A DNA stretch of 64,000 bases from an uncultured Massilia sp. (GCA_946481275.1 CAMLMV010000025.1:33564-97563), one strand, 5' to 3'. Shown: positions 18,281 through 27,512, counted from the stretch's first letter. Numbers and translations are program-made. The notes: generated by a model not told the origin, from the letters alone.

Positions 18281-18994
18281 ATGAAGAAAGAATTGATGAG
18301 CGGCCTGCTGGCGTGCGCGTTGGCGTGGCCCATGGCCGCGGTCCACGCCGCCGACAGCGGGTATGACATATCGCTGACTGGCCAGCCGCGCTCCTGGGAT
18401 GTGCGGGGCATGCCCTTCGAGAGCCCGGGCTTCAACGGCGCGCGCTGGGGCATGAGCATGGACGAGGTGAGGGCGGTCATCGCGGCATCGATGCCGGACG
18501 CACTCGCCACGGCCAGGGTGCAGGTCGACGCTGCCGCGCGCACGACCGCGCTGGCCGTCACGGTGCCCACGCTGGCGCCGGGACCTGGGCCGGCCGAGAT
18601 CAGCTATGTGTTCGGCGCCGCGAGCAAACGCCTGGTCGCGGTCCACCAGACCTGGACCCTCCCTGGAACTCCGGGCGACGTGCAGCGCGCGGCCCTGATG
18701 CGCAGTGCCACCGTGCTGGCGAGCGGGCTGGTGGGCTACCAGTGGCCGGACTTCGCGACGACGCGCGGCCGTGTGACCGCACCGGGCGAACTGATCCTGT
18801 TCGCGGGCCGCGACTTCCAGGGCGGCGGTGTCGAGATCCGTGTCGGCGGCGTGGCGCTGGACGTCGAATTGCCCGGCGCGGTGCGCAGGCAGGAACATCG
18901 CGCCGCACCGGCCGGCCCGGCGCACCTGCGCAAATCGCTGGTCGCCAGTATCGACCATCCGGACATTTACACCATTCCCCCCGGCGCTTTCTGA
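18281..18994 (+). CDS. Exported protein of unknown function, TPS operon (paralogue of the next gene)
   Basis: A 237-residue protein with an N-terminal signal peptide (LLACALAWPMAAVHA, then ADSGYD). I do not recognise a family. It shares a layout with the next gene: GFNGARWGMSMDEVRAVI here matches GFRSARFGMDEDQVRAAV there, and VPTLAPGPGPAEISYVFG matches LPSLEPGPGAAGVTYIFA. The G-x-R-W/F-G-M-S/D-x-x-E/D-V start of the domain resembles small periplasmic or lipoprotein modules in which this motif opens a helix. AGAGGGAAGA directly precedes the ATG, 8 bases after the tpsA stop, so it is co-transcribed with the adhesin. A role in exoprotein stability, folding or anchoring is inference from position only. 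Confidence 0.75.
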   Translation: MKKELMSGLLACALAWPMAAVHAADSGYDISLTGQPRSWDVRGMPFESPGFNGARWGMSMDEVRAVIAASMPDALATARVQVDAAARTTALAVTVPTLAPGPGPAEISYVFGAASKRLVAVHQTWTLPGTPGDVQRAALMRSATVLASGLVGYQWPDFATTRGRVTAPGELILFAGRDFQGGGVEIRVGGVALDVELPGAVRRQEHRAAPAGPAHLRKSLVASIDHPDIYTIPPGAF

Positions 18995-19008
18995 ATTCGG
19001 AGTCCCCC

Positions 19009-19656
19009 ATGTTTTCCATGTTACGCAAGACGACTTTTGCCACGGCCCTGCTGCTGTCCGTCGGACCGGGCGCCGTCCACGCCCAGGATGTGCCGGCGGC
19101 GCCGGCCGCCAAGGCGCTGCACGAGATCACGGGCTTCCGCAGCGCGCGCTTCGGCATGGACGAGGACCAGGTCCGCGCCGCGGTGGCGCATGATTTCAGG
19201 GACCATGCGGCGCTGCTGCAGCCTGCCCGGCATCCCGATCCGCGCTACACCATGCTGGTGTTGCCGCTGCCGTCCCTGGAGCCCGGGCCCGGCGCGGCCG
19301 GCGTGACGTACATCTTTGCCGCCCGTGAGCACAAGCTGGTGCAGGTCAATGTGCTGTGGAGCAGCACCGACAAGCCGGGCGACGCGGAGCGGGCGCGCAT
19401 GTCGACGGCGGGCGTGCAACTGGCGGACTACTTCCGCGCGCTGGGCTGGCGATCGAATGCGGCGACCATGGGCGTGCCGCTCGGTTCGAATGGCCTGGTG
19501 CTGTTCAGCGGAATCGATGCGCACAAGGCGATGGTCGAAGTCAGTCTCACCGGCGTGGCGCTGCAAGGGGGGGATGGGAAGGTCGTTCCCGCCGAAGGGC
19601 CGGTCAAGCTGCGCGTGGCGTACCTGTCCAGCCTCGGCGCGGCGGTCGGCAAATGA
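19009..19656 (+). CDS. Exported protein of unknown function, TPS operon (second paralogue)
   Basis: A 215-residue protein with a signal peptide (MFSMLRKTTFATALLLSVGP, cleavage near VHAQD). It is homologous to the preceding gene by eye across its length (GMDEDQVRAAV near residue 48, PGPGAAGVTYIFA near 90, then a VLWSST segment), so the two arose by tandem duplication. It starts 15 bases after its neighbour's stop with GGAG about 8 bases before the ATG. The function is unknown. Both proteins would be periplasmic or secreted and are the last genes of the apparent tpsB-tpsA operon. A weak hairpin (CGGGGC 19662-19667 / GCCCCG 19681-19686) follows and may end the transcript. Confidence 0.75.
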   Translation: MFSMLRKTTFATALLLSVGPGAVHAQDVPAAPAAKALHEITGFRSARFGMDEDQVRAAVAHDFRDHAALLQPARHPDPRYTMLVLPLPSLEPGPGAAGVTYIFAAREHKLVQVNVLWSSTDKPGDAERARMSTAGVQLADYFRALGWRSNAATMGVPLGSNGLVLFSGIDAHKAMVEVSLTGVALQGGDGKVVPAEGPVKLRVAYLSSLGAAVGK

Positions 19657-19761
19657 GTATCCGGGGCCGCTCATTGCGCAGCCCCGCCGCGAGCTGTTGT
19701 TATCCGATCACACAAAAGTATTGACATTGAATTCAGCATCAGTGGACAATGGCTTCTGATT

Positions 19762-19775
19762 TGGCAACGTTTCCA
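19762..19775. promoter_or_regulatory. LacI-type operator copy 1
   Basis: TGGCAACGTTTCCA: a near-palindrome with central AACGTT, typical of LacI-family sites. It is identical to the copies at 19795 and 19886. Copies 1 and 2 are 33 bp apart centre to centre, about three helical turns, which suits cooperative binding on one DNA face. Confidence 0.7.
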
Positions 19776-19794
19776 AATTTTTTTTGGCGAAATT

Positions 19795-19808
19795 TGGCAA
19801 CGTTTCCA
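19795..19808. promoter_or_regulatory. LacI-type operator copy 2
   Basis: Exact second copy of TGGCAACGTTTCCA, 33 bp downstream of copy 1. Confidence 0.7.
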
Positions 19809-19885
19809 ATTCGACGGTCGCACACGGCAGATCGGGCCCTCGCGAGAGGAATGCGACGGAATCGCGCCCTGCGTGCGCCATGAAA

Positions 19886-19899
19886 TGGCAACGTTTCCA
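19886..19899. promoter_or_regulatory. LacI-type operator copy 3
   Basis: Exact third copy of TGGCAACGTTTCCA, 91 bp after copy 2 and 61 bp before the receptor start. No LacI-family gene is present in the window, so the regulator is encoded elsewhere. Confidence 0.7.
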
Positions 19900-19959
19900 C
19901 TGTCGCGCCGATGGAAGCGCTCCCAGGATCACACTAGTTCAAACAATACGGAGACCACC

Positions 19960-22112
19960 ATGCACCAACCCGGCAAAGTCCGCCCCCAGCAACGCATCCT
20001 GACCATCACCCCGATCGCCGCCGCCTGCGCCGCGCTGCTGTGGGGTGGTGGTGCCACCGCGCAGACCACCGGAGACGCCACCGCAAGCACCGTGGTCGTC
20101 ACCGGCATCCGCGGCAGCATCGAGAGCTCGATGGCCATCAAGCGCGATTCCGATTCCATCGTCGAAGCGATCACGGCCGAGGACATCGGCAAGCTGCCGG
20201 ACGTGTCGATCGCGGAGTCGATCGCGCGCCTGCCGGGTCTCACGGCCCAGCGCGTGGCCGGGCGTGCGCAGGTGATCTCGCTGCGCGGCCTGTCGCCGGA
20301 CTTCGCCGGCACCTTGATGAACGGGCGTGAGCTGGTCAGCACCAGCAACAACCGCGGCGCCGAATATGACCAGTATCCGTCCGAGCTGATCAACGGCGTC
20401 ACCGTGTACAAGACGCCGGATGCGTCGCTGGTGGGGCAGGGCCTGTCGGGCACCGTCGACCTGCAGACCGTGCGTCCGCTCGACCGCCGCGAGCGCGCGC
20501 TGGCGTTCAACGTGCGCGGCGAGCGCAACGGCAACGGCAAGCTGAACGACGAATCGTCGGCCTGGGGCCAGCGCGTCAGCTTCGCCTACATCGACCAGTT
20601 CATGAACAACACGCTGGGCGTGGCCGTCGGCTTCGCGCACCTGAATTCGCCGGGGCAGCAGAAGGAATACAAGGCGTGGTGGTGGGGCGATCAGAACAAC
20701 CTGCCGCCCGGGAATGCCGACGTGGTGGGCCTGAAAGGTGCGGAAGTGACGGCGACGTCGCGCAAGCAGGTGCGCGATGGCCTGATGGCCGTGCTGGACT
20801 ACAAGCCGTCGCGCGAATTCCGCAGCACCGTCGACCTGTACTACTCGCAGTTCGACCAGACGGAAATCATGCGCGGCATGATGTGGAACTCGCACCAGTG
20901 GAGCGCGGTGACCTACCGCGATCCGCAGATCGAGACGATCGGCAACGTCAAATTGCTGACCGGCGGCACGCTGGTGAACCTGGAACCGATCGCCCGCAAC
21001 GACTACAACACCCGCAAGGACACGCTGGGCGCGCTCGGCTGGAACAACAAGTACCGGACGGGCGAGTGGGAATTCGTCGGCGACCTGTCGTACTCGCAGG
21101 CCAGGCGTCACGAGCAGGTGCTGGAAACCTATGCCGGTCTCGGTCCGGCCGGTTCGGGCATCACGGACAACAACTTCCAGTTCAGGATCCCGGTCGAAGA
21201 CGGCATCCCGACATTCACGCCGAGCGTGGATTTCACCAATCCGGCCCTCGTCAAGCTCACCGACGTCGGCGGCTGGGGCAAGGATGCGGACATGCATCGT
21301 CCCAAGGTCGACGACACGCTGGGCTCCCTGAAAGTCTCGGCGAAGCGCAGCCTGGCCGGCATGTTCAGCTACGTCGAGGGCGGCCTTAACTACTCCAAGC
21401 GCGACAAGAAGCACTCGGACATCAACAACTACTACTTCCTGAAGAATAACCACGCGCCGGTGTCGGTGTCGCCGGACCTGGTCAAGCCGTCCACGTCGCT
21501 GTCGTTCGCGGGCATCCCGGCCGTGCTCACGTACGACACGCTCGGCGTGCTGGCGAAGTACTACGACCAGCAGCCGGCCCGCAGCGCCGACCTGGCGATC
21601 CAGAACTGGAGCGTGGAAGAGAAGGTCACCACCGGCTACGCGAAGCTGGGCATCGACACGGACCTCGGTCCCGTCCCCGTGCGCGGCAACCTGGGCCTGC
21701 AGGTGATCGGCGTGAAGCAGGGCTCGGACGGCCTCGCGGTGGCCGGCGACACGATCACGCTGCTGCACGGCGGCAGCGACTACCGGGACGTGCTGCCCAG
21801 CCTGAACCTGAACTTCGACCTGGGCCACTTCGTCGACCGCACCGCTCGGCATTCCGCGGCGAAGTCACCGGCCTGTTCGCACTGCGCTCGTTCAGCGAGA
21901 TCCTGGCCGAGAAGCAGATCGACTTCCAGACCGGCTACGCGTTCGAGCAGGGCAGCCTGAAGGGACTGTCGATCCTGCTGCAGGTGAATAACCTGAACAA
22001 CTCGCCGTACCAGACGAAGCAGGGCAGCCCGTTCGCGAGCGGCGCCTATGCGCCCGAGCGCTACACGACGTATGGCCGGCAGGTGCTGCTGGGCCTGAAC
22101 TACCGCCTGTGA
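19960..22112 (+). pseudogene. TonB-dependent receptor, internally deleted and frameshifted
   Basis: The frame from ATG 19960 (GGAGA 5-9 bases upstream) encodes a signal peptide (ending GGGATAQ), the plug domain of the glycan-type TonB-dependent receptors (VVVTGIRGSIESSMAIKRDS, IGKLPDVSIAESIARLPGLT, VISLRGLSPDF, YPSELINGVTVYKTPDASL) and much of the barrel to LPSLNLNFDLGHFVDR near 21840. It then becomes nonsense and stops at 21960. The family's C-terminal end is present in another frame from about 21853 to the stop at 22112 (GEVTGLFALRSFSEILAEKQ to VNNLNNSPYQTKQGSPF and LLGLNYRL). Family members are usually 850-1000 residues; about 200 internal residues are missing and the join is out of frame, so the protein cannot form a complete barrel. 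Before decay it imported an oligosaccharide for the following glycosidase. Confidence 0.88.
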
Positions 22113-22122
22113 GGACATGGCC

Positions 22123-22641
22123 ATGCGACTTACGACAGCGGCGCTGGCCGCGGTGGTCCTGTGCGCCGGTTGCGGCGCCATCACCGACGCCGCCGCCGCC
22201 GAGACGTATGCGAAGCTCAAGCCGGACGCGCAGAAGGCGTTCCTGAAAGCCTACGCAGCGCGACGCGCACATCCTGAACGATCCGAATCGAGCGGCTGGG
22301 TCGACTGGAACATGCTGCTCGACAGCCGCGGCGGTCCGAACCACGTCGGGAACTACTGCTTCGCGCTGCTGCATGCCAGCGACGACGGCCAGCTGGTGTT
22401 CACGCCCGGTTACGCCTACATGGGCCACTTCTCGCGCTGGATCCGGCCCGGCGCGCGCCGCGTGAGCGCCGCCGCCAGCCGCAGCACGTTGCAGACGGTC
22501 GCGTTCCGCAATAACGACGGCCGGCTCGCGGTCGTCGTCATGAACCGGGCCGACCAGCCGCAGCGCTACCGCCTCGTCGTCGACCGCATGGAATGGGCGG
22601 TCGACACCCCGGCGCACGCGATCCAGACGGTCGTGCGCTGA
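22123..22641 (+). pseudogene. GH30 glycoside hydrolase remnant (internal deletions)
   Basis: An open frame of about 172 codons that looks intact but joins distant parts of a roughly 480-residue GH30 enzyme. The order is a signal or lipoprotein peptide (LTTAALAAVVLCAGC), then a piece matching the start of the barrel (GAITDAAAAETYAKLKPDAQ), then directly the C-terminal part (SGWVDWNMLLDSRGGPNHVG, TPGYAYMGHFSRWIRPGARR, TVAFRNNDGRLAVVVMNRAD). The middle of the (beta/alpha)8 barrel with both catalytic glutamates is absent. Just before SGWVDW the DNA in another frame reads ILNDPNR, like the family's ILxDLN, which shows a frame slip at the deletion. It lies 10 bases after the receptor remnant and belongs to the same decayed beta-glycan locus. 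AGGA precedes ATG 22123 at a good distance. It might still be exported but cannot be a hydrolase. Confidence 0.82.
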
Positions 22642-22738
22642 CCATCAACGAGATGTTGTTTGCATGTGACAAAGGATAGTTCCAAAAGGAAATAACGCGT
22701 GACGCGATGCTAAGATGGGCACCTGCCCATTCGCGATC

Positions 22739-24328
22739 ATGCATATCTTCAACTTCCTCCTGCTGGCCGGTGCCGTGACGGCGCTGTTCCTGGCCGCTGT
22801 CGCCTGGAACCGCCGTTACGCCCCCGGTGCCCCGGCGCTGCTGGCCATGCAGCTGAGCGCGGCCTGGTGGCTGACCTGCTACGCGCTGCCGTTCGCGCGC
22901 CTGTGGCCGGACGACGGCATGTTCCTGCGGATGCGCGTCATTTTCCCGGCCGTCGCCGCGATCGCGCCGCTCACGCTGGTCTTCGTGCTGAGCTACACGC
23001 GCGGCACGAACAAATGGCGCCGGTCGCGGCTCCTGGCGCTGGCCGTCATGCCTGCCGTCGTGCTCGCGGCCGCGCTGTCGCCGCTGCACGACCTGTGCTT
23101 CGGCACCTGGCGCGGCGAGTCCACGGACAGCATTTTCCAGATGGGCCCCCTGTTCTGGGTCCACTCGTTGTACAGCTACGTACTGGTCGCAAAGTCGGTG
23201 CTCGCTCTCGTGGCCGCGTACGACCGGGGATCGAGGCACGTGCGGCGGCAGACGCGCATCCTGCTGGGCGCGCTGATCGTCCCGATCATCTGCAACGTGA
23301 CCTTCATTGCGGGCGTGTCCCCGCCGGATATCGATCCTACCCCGATCGGCCTCGTCGCGAGCGGCATCCTGGTGTCGCTGGCGATCTTCCGCCGCGGCCT
23401 GTTCGATCTCGTCGCCGTGGCGCACGAAAAGATCGGCTCGGCGATCACCGACGGTTTCATCGTGATCGATGCACAGCGGCGTATCGTCGAAAGCAATGCG
23501 GCGATCCGGAGAATTTTCGACATCGGCCAGCCGGTCAGGCCGGGCCGCCTGCTCGGCGAACAGCTGGCCGAGCTGGATGAACACGTGGCCCGCCTCGGCA
23601 ATGCGCCGACGACGACGGAATTCGTGCATGGCGGCGCACGGCATCTCGAACTGCGGACGTTCGCCGTCTGCGATGACGACGACACCATGATCGGCACCGC
23701 CCTGATCGTGCGCGACGTCACCGAAGCCAGGACGACATCGCTCGCCCTCGAGCAGGCCAACGCGCAGCTCAAGGCCCAGCTGGACACCATCCAGTCCATG
23801 CAGGCGCAGTTGCAGGAGCAGGTCATCCGCGATCCGCTGACGGGGCTGTACAACCGCCTCTACCTGGCAGACGCGCTGGCGCGCGAATTGACGTGCAGTG
23901 CGCGGACCCAGGGCTCGTTTGCGGTCGTCATGATCGATGTCGACCATTTCAAGACCGTCAATGACGTGCACGGGCATGCGCTCGGCGACGCGATGCTGCG
24001 CGCGCTCGGGAGCCTGCTCCGGCAACAGGTCAGGCCGACCGATTCGCCATGCCGCTATGGCGGCGAAGAGTTCGTCGTCATCATGCGCGACGTGACGCTC
24101 GACCTGGCCATCGAACGCATCAACGAACTGCGGGTTGCGTTTTCAGCCCTGCGTTTTGCGTCCAACGGCGTCGACGTCAGCAGGACGTTCTCGGCCGGTG
24201 TCGCGCTGTTTCCGCTGCATGGACGTGACGAGGCGACGCTCCTGGCCGCGGCCGATGCGGCGCTGTATGCGGCCAAGGCCGCGGGCAGGAACCAGGTGTG
24301 CCGGGCGGACGCGCGCGTCGAGACGTGA
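22739..24328 (+). CDS. Membrane diguanylate cyclase (7TM, PAS, GGDEF)
   Basis: A 529-residue inner-membrane protein. About seven transmembrane helices occupy residues 1-225, like the HisKA_7TM sensor module, followed by a PAS domain (about 228-345, FIVIDAQRRIVESNAAIRRI), a coiled-coil signalling helix (ALEQANAQLKAQLDTIQSMQ) and a GGDEF domain (about 365-525). The active-site motif is GGEEF (near 442), the substrate site DVDHFKTVND is intact, and the inhibitory I-site RPTD lies five residues before GGEEF. It should make c-di-GMP from two GTP with product inhibition. The start at 22739 begins the first transmembrane helix; an in-frame ATG at 22715 is also possible, and neither has a clear Shine-Dalgarno sequence. 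It stands alone; the ligand is unknown. Confidence 0.92.
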   Translation: MHIFNFLLLAGAVTALFLAAVAWNRRYAPGAPALLAMQLSAAWWLTCYALPFARLWPDDGMFLRMRVIFPAVAAIAPLTLVFVLSYTRGTNKWRRSRLLALAVMPAVVLAAALSPLHDLCFGTWRGESTDSIFQMGPLFWVHSLYSYVLVAKSVLALVAAYDRGSRHVRRQTRILLGALIVPIICNVTFIAGVSPPDIDPTPIGLVASGILVSLAIFRRGLFDLVAVAHEKIGSAITDGFIVIDAQRRIVESNAAIRRIFDIGQPVRPGRLLGEQLAELDEHVARLGNAPTTTEFVHGGARHLELRTFAVCDDDDTMIGTALIVRDVTEARTTSLALEQANAQLKAQLDTIQSMQAQLQEQVIRDPLTGLYNRLYLADALARELTCSARTQGSFAVVMIDVDHFKTVNDVHGHALGDAMLRALGSLLRQQVRPTDSPCRYGGEEFVVIMRDVTLDLAIERINELRVAFSALRFASNGVDVSRTFSAGVALFPLHGRDEATLLAAADAALYAAKAAGRNQVCRADARVET

Positions 24329-27300
24329 TCACGCCTTCGCCAAAAAACTCGTCAGGGTATCCAACAGCTTCATCCCATCCGTTCCATCCGGATCGGCCTC
24401 GTCGACGGTAGCCGGAATCACATCCGGGTTATACCCCTCCCACAGCGGCTGGATCAGCCCCGCACCGCCTTCACCGAGCAGGTTGCGCACGACGCCGAAC
24501 GCGGTACGCGGCAGCTCCAGCGCCGCCCATTCCGCGGTCGCGTTGGCGGGCCCCGTCCCGACGGGTACGCCCAGCCGCGTGGCCATCAGCGCGCGGCGGA
24601 ACTGGCGCAGCTTCTTCGAATAGCCGTCCTCGATCGCACGGTCGAACGACACCAGGTCGGCGGCGCCGTCGAACGTCATGCCGCGCCGCCGGAAGTGGCT
24701 CGTGCCGACCAGGGCGTACACGTCGTCGACGATCACGACCGAACTGCGGATCGCGGTCGCGCGGCCGGGGAAGCCGAGTGGGTGGAACACGGCCAGCCGG
24801 TCGCTGATGATGCCCGGGAATTTCGAGACGAGCGCCTTGCGCGCGCCGATCGCCTGCTGCACGAAGGTCTCGAAGTTCATCGGCGGGCCGCTGTGCGCGA
24901 AATCGGTGTCCCAGGGCAGGGCCACCACCACGCGCAGGTCGCGGTGATCCGTCATGCGGTCGATGATCACCTGGGCCAGGTCGAGCATGTGGGCCGGCGT
25001 GCCGCCGTTGTCGGCCGCCGTCGGCGCGAACTGCGCGCCTTCGATGTAGATGAGCTCACGTGCTTCGCCCAGCGCGCGCCGCAACGACCACAGGGCGTCG
25101 CGCCGGCCGTGCTTCGCCACCCAGTACTCGCGCCGGATCTCGCGCAGCAGCCGGTCGCCGTTGGGCGAGTTCACCGTCGGCGGCGTGCCGCCCGGATTGA
25201 CGGCGTTCGAGACCGCGTCGACGATGTCCTGCACCGTCGTCGGGCTCTCGAAGGCCGATTCGGGCGCCAGCGACAGCTCGGGCGTATCGCACACGGCGGC
25301 GATCGTCTGCAGCGCCGCGCCCATGCTGGTGCCGGCGCCCGGCGCCGCATCGTTCGGCGGCGTGGCCGGCTCGTTCATGTTGTTGCCGGCGCCGTACAGG
25401 ATCCAGCCGTCCAGCAGCGCGGGAGCGCCGGGGAAGGGCAGCGGCGGCTTGGCGCGGCGCAGCGCGTGCCATGCGAAATCGTAGGCCAGCGCGCCCGTCA
25501 CGCGCGCGCCGGCCGCGTGGATGTCGGGACCGGCCGGATTGCCGGGGTTGCCCTGAGTGTGCTGGGCGGAGCGCGACTCCGGCATCCAGCGCGCGCCCGT
25601 CACGACGGCCTGCCACGACAGCGCGCCGTTGCTGGCGCCGGCGTCCGGTATGCCCGCCGCGACGATCGTCTCGAAGCGCGCCATCAAAGGCAGGCGCGGA
25701 CCCACGCGCGGGATGCTCTCGGACGCCAGGCTGCGCGACAGCGCGGCCAGCGTGCCGCCGTTCGCGGCCGGCGTCGTGCGGGGCAGGCCGAACAGGGGCA
25801 CCGGACACCAGCCCTGCATCTCGGGCGGCACCAGCGGCAGGCGGTCGGTGCCGCCGAACGTGTTCGTGGGCGGCGCGACGGGCGCGCCGACGGGCACGCG
25901 GATGCCGCCCCACAGCTTGCGCTGGCCACCGCGCACCGTCACGACGATGTCCACGTCGATCTGGATGCCCGGGCTGTGCGGATCGCCCGGGCCCAGGCCG
26001 AACGGGTTGGTCAACAGGATACTGACGTCGTTGGTGCCGTCCGCCAGCGCCGCGCCGCCGTCGCCGCGCACGAACGACGGCTGCTTGCCGATGCTCGCGA
26101 TCTCGGCGAAGCGCCGTGCGTACACCCGAATGTGCGCGTCCTTCGGCGCGGCCGCCGCCTTCACGGTGAAGACGACGTCGGGCGACGTGGGCCCGGCCCA
26201 CGCGGCGCTCGCGCCCACGCCGGGCGACACATTCGTGGCCGCACCCGGTCCGGGCGATGGCGGCGGCGGGAACGCGGGCCACGCGACCGTCGTGCCGGGC
26301 GCCGGCGCGGGCGGCAGGCCGAACGGGGCGAAGGCGGGCGAGCAGGCGTAGACGAGGCCCGTGCCTGCCGCCTGGAAGCGTGCCAGCACGCCATCGGCCA
26401 GCGCCCACGTGTTGACGCCGTCGACCGCGTAGTCGATCGCGACGCGGTCGCGCACCTTCGGCACGAGGTCGGCCGGCGTCGTGCCGTCGTCGCCGGGAAT
26501 GGTATTGCGCGGTGCGGCGTCGCGGTTGCCCAGCAGATGCCACTCGGGGTCGACCACGACCACGCGCAGGAATTGGCGGGGGAGCGTCGGCCCGGTCGTG
26601 GCGGGGAACGGCGGCGACGGCAATGTCGCGGGCAGCGCCGGCATGGCCAGCGGCGTGCGGTCCAATGTGCCGCGCGTGGCGAAGCCGAAGCGCAGCACGC
26701 CGTTGTCGCCGCTGCCGGCGGCGATGGTCTGGTTGGCGGCCAGCGTCGCGTAGCCGGTCGCATGGTTGACGGGCGTGGTAGACGGGCCGGGCGAGACGAC
26801 GTTCATCACGTTGCCGGGCCGCGTGGGCTGGTACAGGTTGCCGTGCAGGTCGGCGAACTGCACGAGGATGGCGCCGCTGGTGGGCAGCGCGGCGATGGCC
26901 GTCAGGCCGCCCGCATCGCCGGCCGTGCCGGGCGCTTTCGGATAACGCAGGCCCGGCAGGCCCTGGATCAGGTCCGCGAACATGGCGGCCACCGCCACCG
27001 GGCAGATGATGAGGCCGCGCGCGTCGTGGAACGAGACCACGAGCGGCGCCGGCAGGGCGACGCCGCCCTGCGGTTGTGGAACGGTATCGCCGGCGTCGAC
27101 GCGGCGCGGCGTTTCGTCCGGCGGAGACGTCAGCCGGAACAGCATGGCGACGGGCAGCGGGTGCGCGAGCGTGCCGCCGTTGGCATAACGGGCGGCGGCC
27201 ACACGGAACAGGCGCTGCTGCGCGTGCGGGTGCAGCCGGATCACGCCGCAGTACGCATCGATCGGCTGGCCCTGCGCATCGGTGAATTCGTTGCCGTGGA

Positions 27301-27496
27301 CATGCCACGTGAGCATGCCGCCGAACGGACACTCCGCATTCGTCAGCGCCAGGGTCAGCGCCACCGGATCGAACGTGGGCACCGACGTCGTGGACCAGCG
27401 CGGCGCCAGCTGCAGGCCGGTCAGGCCGAGCGTTTCGAGGCCGTCGGCCTGCAGGCGGTTCTGCGCCTGCGCAGTGGTGAACTGGGTAATGTTCAT
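24329..27496 (-). CDS. Giant-operon protein 3 (1055 aa) with a degenerate phospholipase-D-like C-terminal domain
   Basis: No family was recognised for the first 780 residues, which are proline/glycine-rich, beta-predicted and without a signal peptide. The last 250 residues resemble the PLD superfamily: EARELIYIEGAQFAP (near 815) looks like the strand leading to the first half-site. SSVVIVDDVYALVGTSHFRRR, then GAADLVSFDRAIEDGY (near 915-955), copies the strand-turn-strand around the second HKD motif (HxKxxIVDDxxxxxGSxNxxxR). The histidine and lysine are replaced (IRSSVVIVDD), so ordinary phosphodiesterase activity is doubtful. The start is ATG 27496 (MNITQFTTAQAQ), 16 bases after the stop of the preceding gene. 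The stop abuts the convergent cyclase stop as TGATCA. It is the last gene of a three-gene operon; its role is unknown. Confidence 0.7.
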   Translation of the reverse strand: MNITQFTTAQAQNRLQADGLETLGLTGLQLAPRWSTTSVPTFDPVALTLALTNAECPFGGMLTWHVHGNEFTDAQGQPIDAYCGVIRLHPHAQQRLFRVAAARYANGGTLAHPLPVAMLFRLTSPPDETPRRVDAGDTVPQPQGGVALPAPLVVSFHDARGLIICPVAVAAMFADLIQGLPGLRYPKAPGTAGDAGGLTAIAALPTSGAILVQFADLHGNLYQPTRPGNVMNVVSPGPSTTPVNHATGYATLAANQTIAAGSGDNGVLRFGFATRGTLDRTPLAMPALPATLPSPPFPATTGPTLPRQFLRVVVVDPEWHLLGNRDAAPRNTIPGDDGTTPADLVPKVRDRVAIDYAVDGVNTWALADGVLARFQAAGTGLVYACSPAFAPFGLPPAPAPGTTVAWPAFPPPPSPGPGAATNVSPGVGASAAWAGPTSPDVVFTVKAAAAPKDAHIRVYARRFAEIASIGKQPSFVRGDGGAALADGTNDVSILLTNPFGLGPGDPHSPGIQIDVDIVVTVRGGQRKLWGGIRVPVGAPVAPPTNTFGGTDRLPLVPPEMQGWCPVPLFGLPRTTPAANGGTLAALSRSLASESIPRVGPRLPLMARFETIVAAGIPDAGASNGALSWQAVVTGARWMPESRSAQHTQGNPGNPAGPDIHAAGARVTGALAYDFAWHALRRAKPPLPFPGAPALLDGWILYGAGNNMNEPATPPNDAAPGAGTSMGAALQTIAAVCDTPELSLAPESAFESPTTVQDIVDAVSNAVNPGGTPPTVNSPNGDRLLREIRREYWVAKHGRRDALWSLRRALGEARELIYIEGAQFAPTAADNGGTPAHMLDLAQVIIDRMTDHRDLRVVVALPWDTDFAHSGPPMNFETFVQQAIGARKALVSKFPGIISDRLAVFHPLGFPGRATAIRSSVVIVDDVYALVGTSHFRRRGMTFDGAADLVSFDRAIEDGYSKKLRQFRRALMATRLGVPVGTGPANATAEWAALELPRTAFGVVRNLLGEGGAGLIQPLWEGYNPDVIPATVDEADPDGTDGMKLLDTLTSFLAKA

Positions 27497-27512
27497 GGTA
27501 GCCCGTCCTGTC

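Larger units (their letters stand above)
19657..19959 (+). promoter_or_regulatory. Regulatory region of the decayed TonB receptor locus
   Basis: A 303-bp gap with no credible gene. It carries three exact copies of a 14-bp LacI-type dyad (listed separately), plus TGGAAGCGCTCCCA (19912-19925), another imperfect LacI-type dyad. A candidate promoter is TTGACA (19722-19727) with TGGACAAT (19743-19750) about 17 bases on, just upstream of the first operator. This arrangement would let a LacI-family repressor block elongation or polymerase binding. Confidence 0.6.

Noticed and set aside
22117..22641. The 174-codon frame as an intact small secreted protein
   Set aside because: Its pieces match separate parts of GH30 enzymes with the catalytic core missing, and a frame-slipped family motif is visible at the join.
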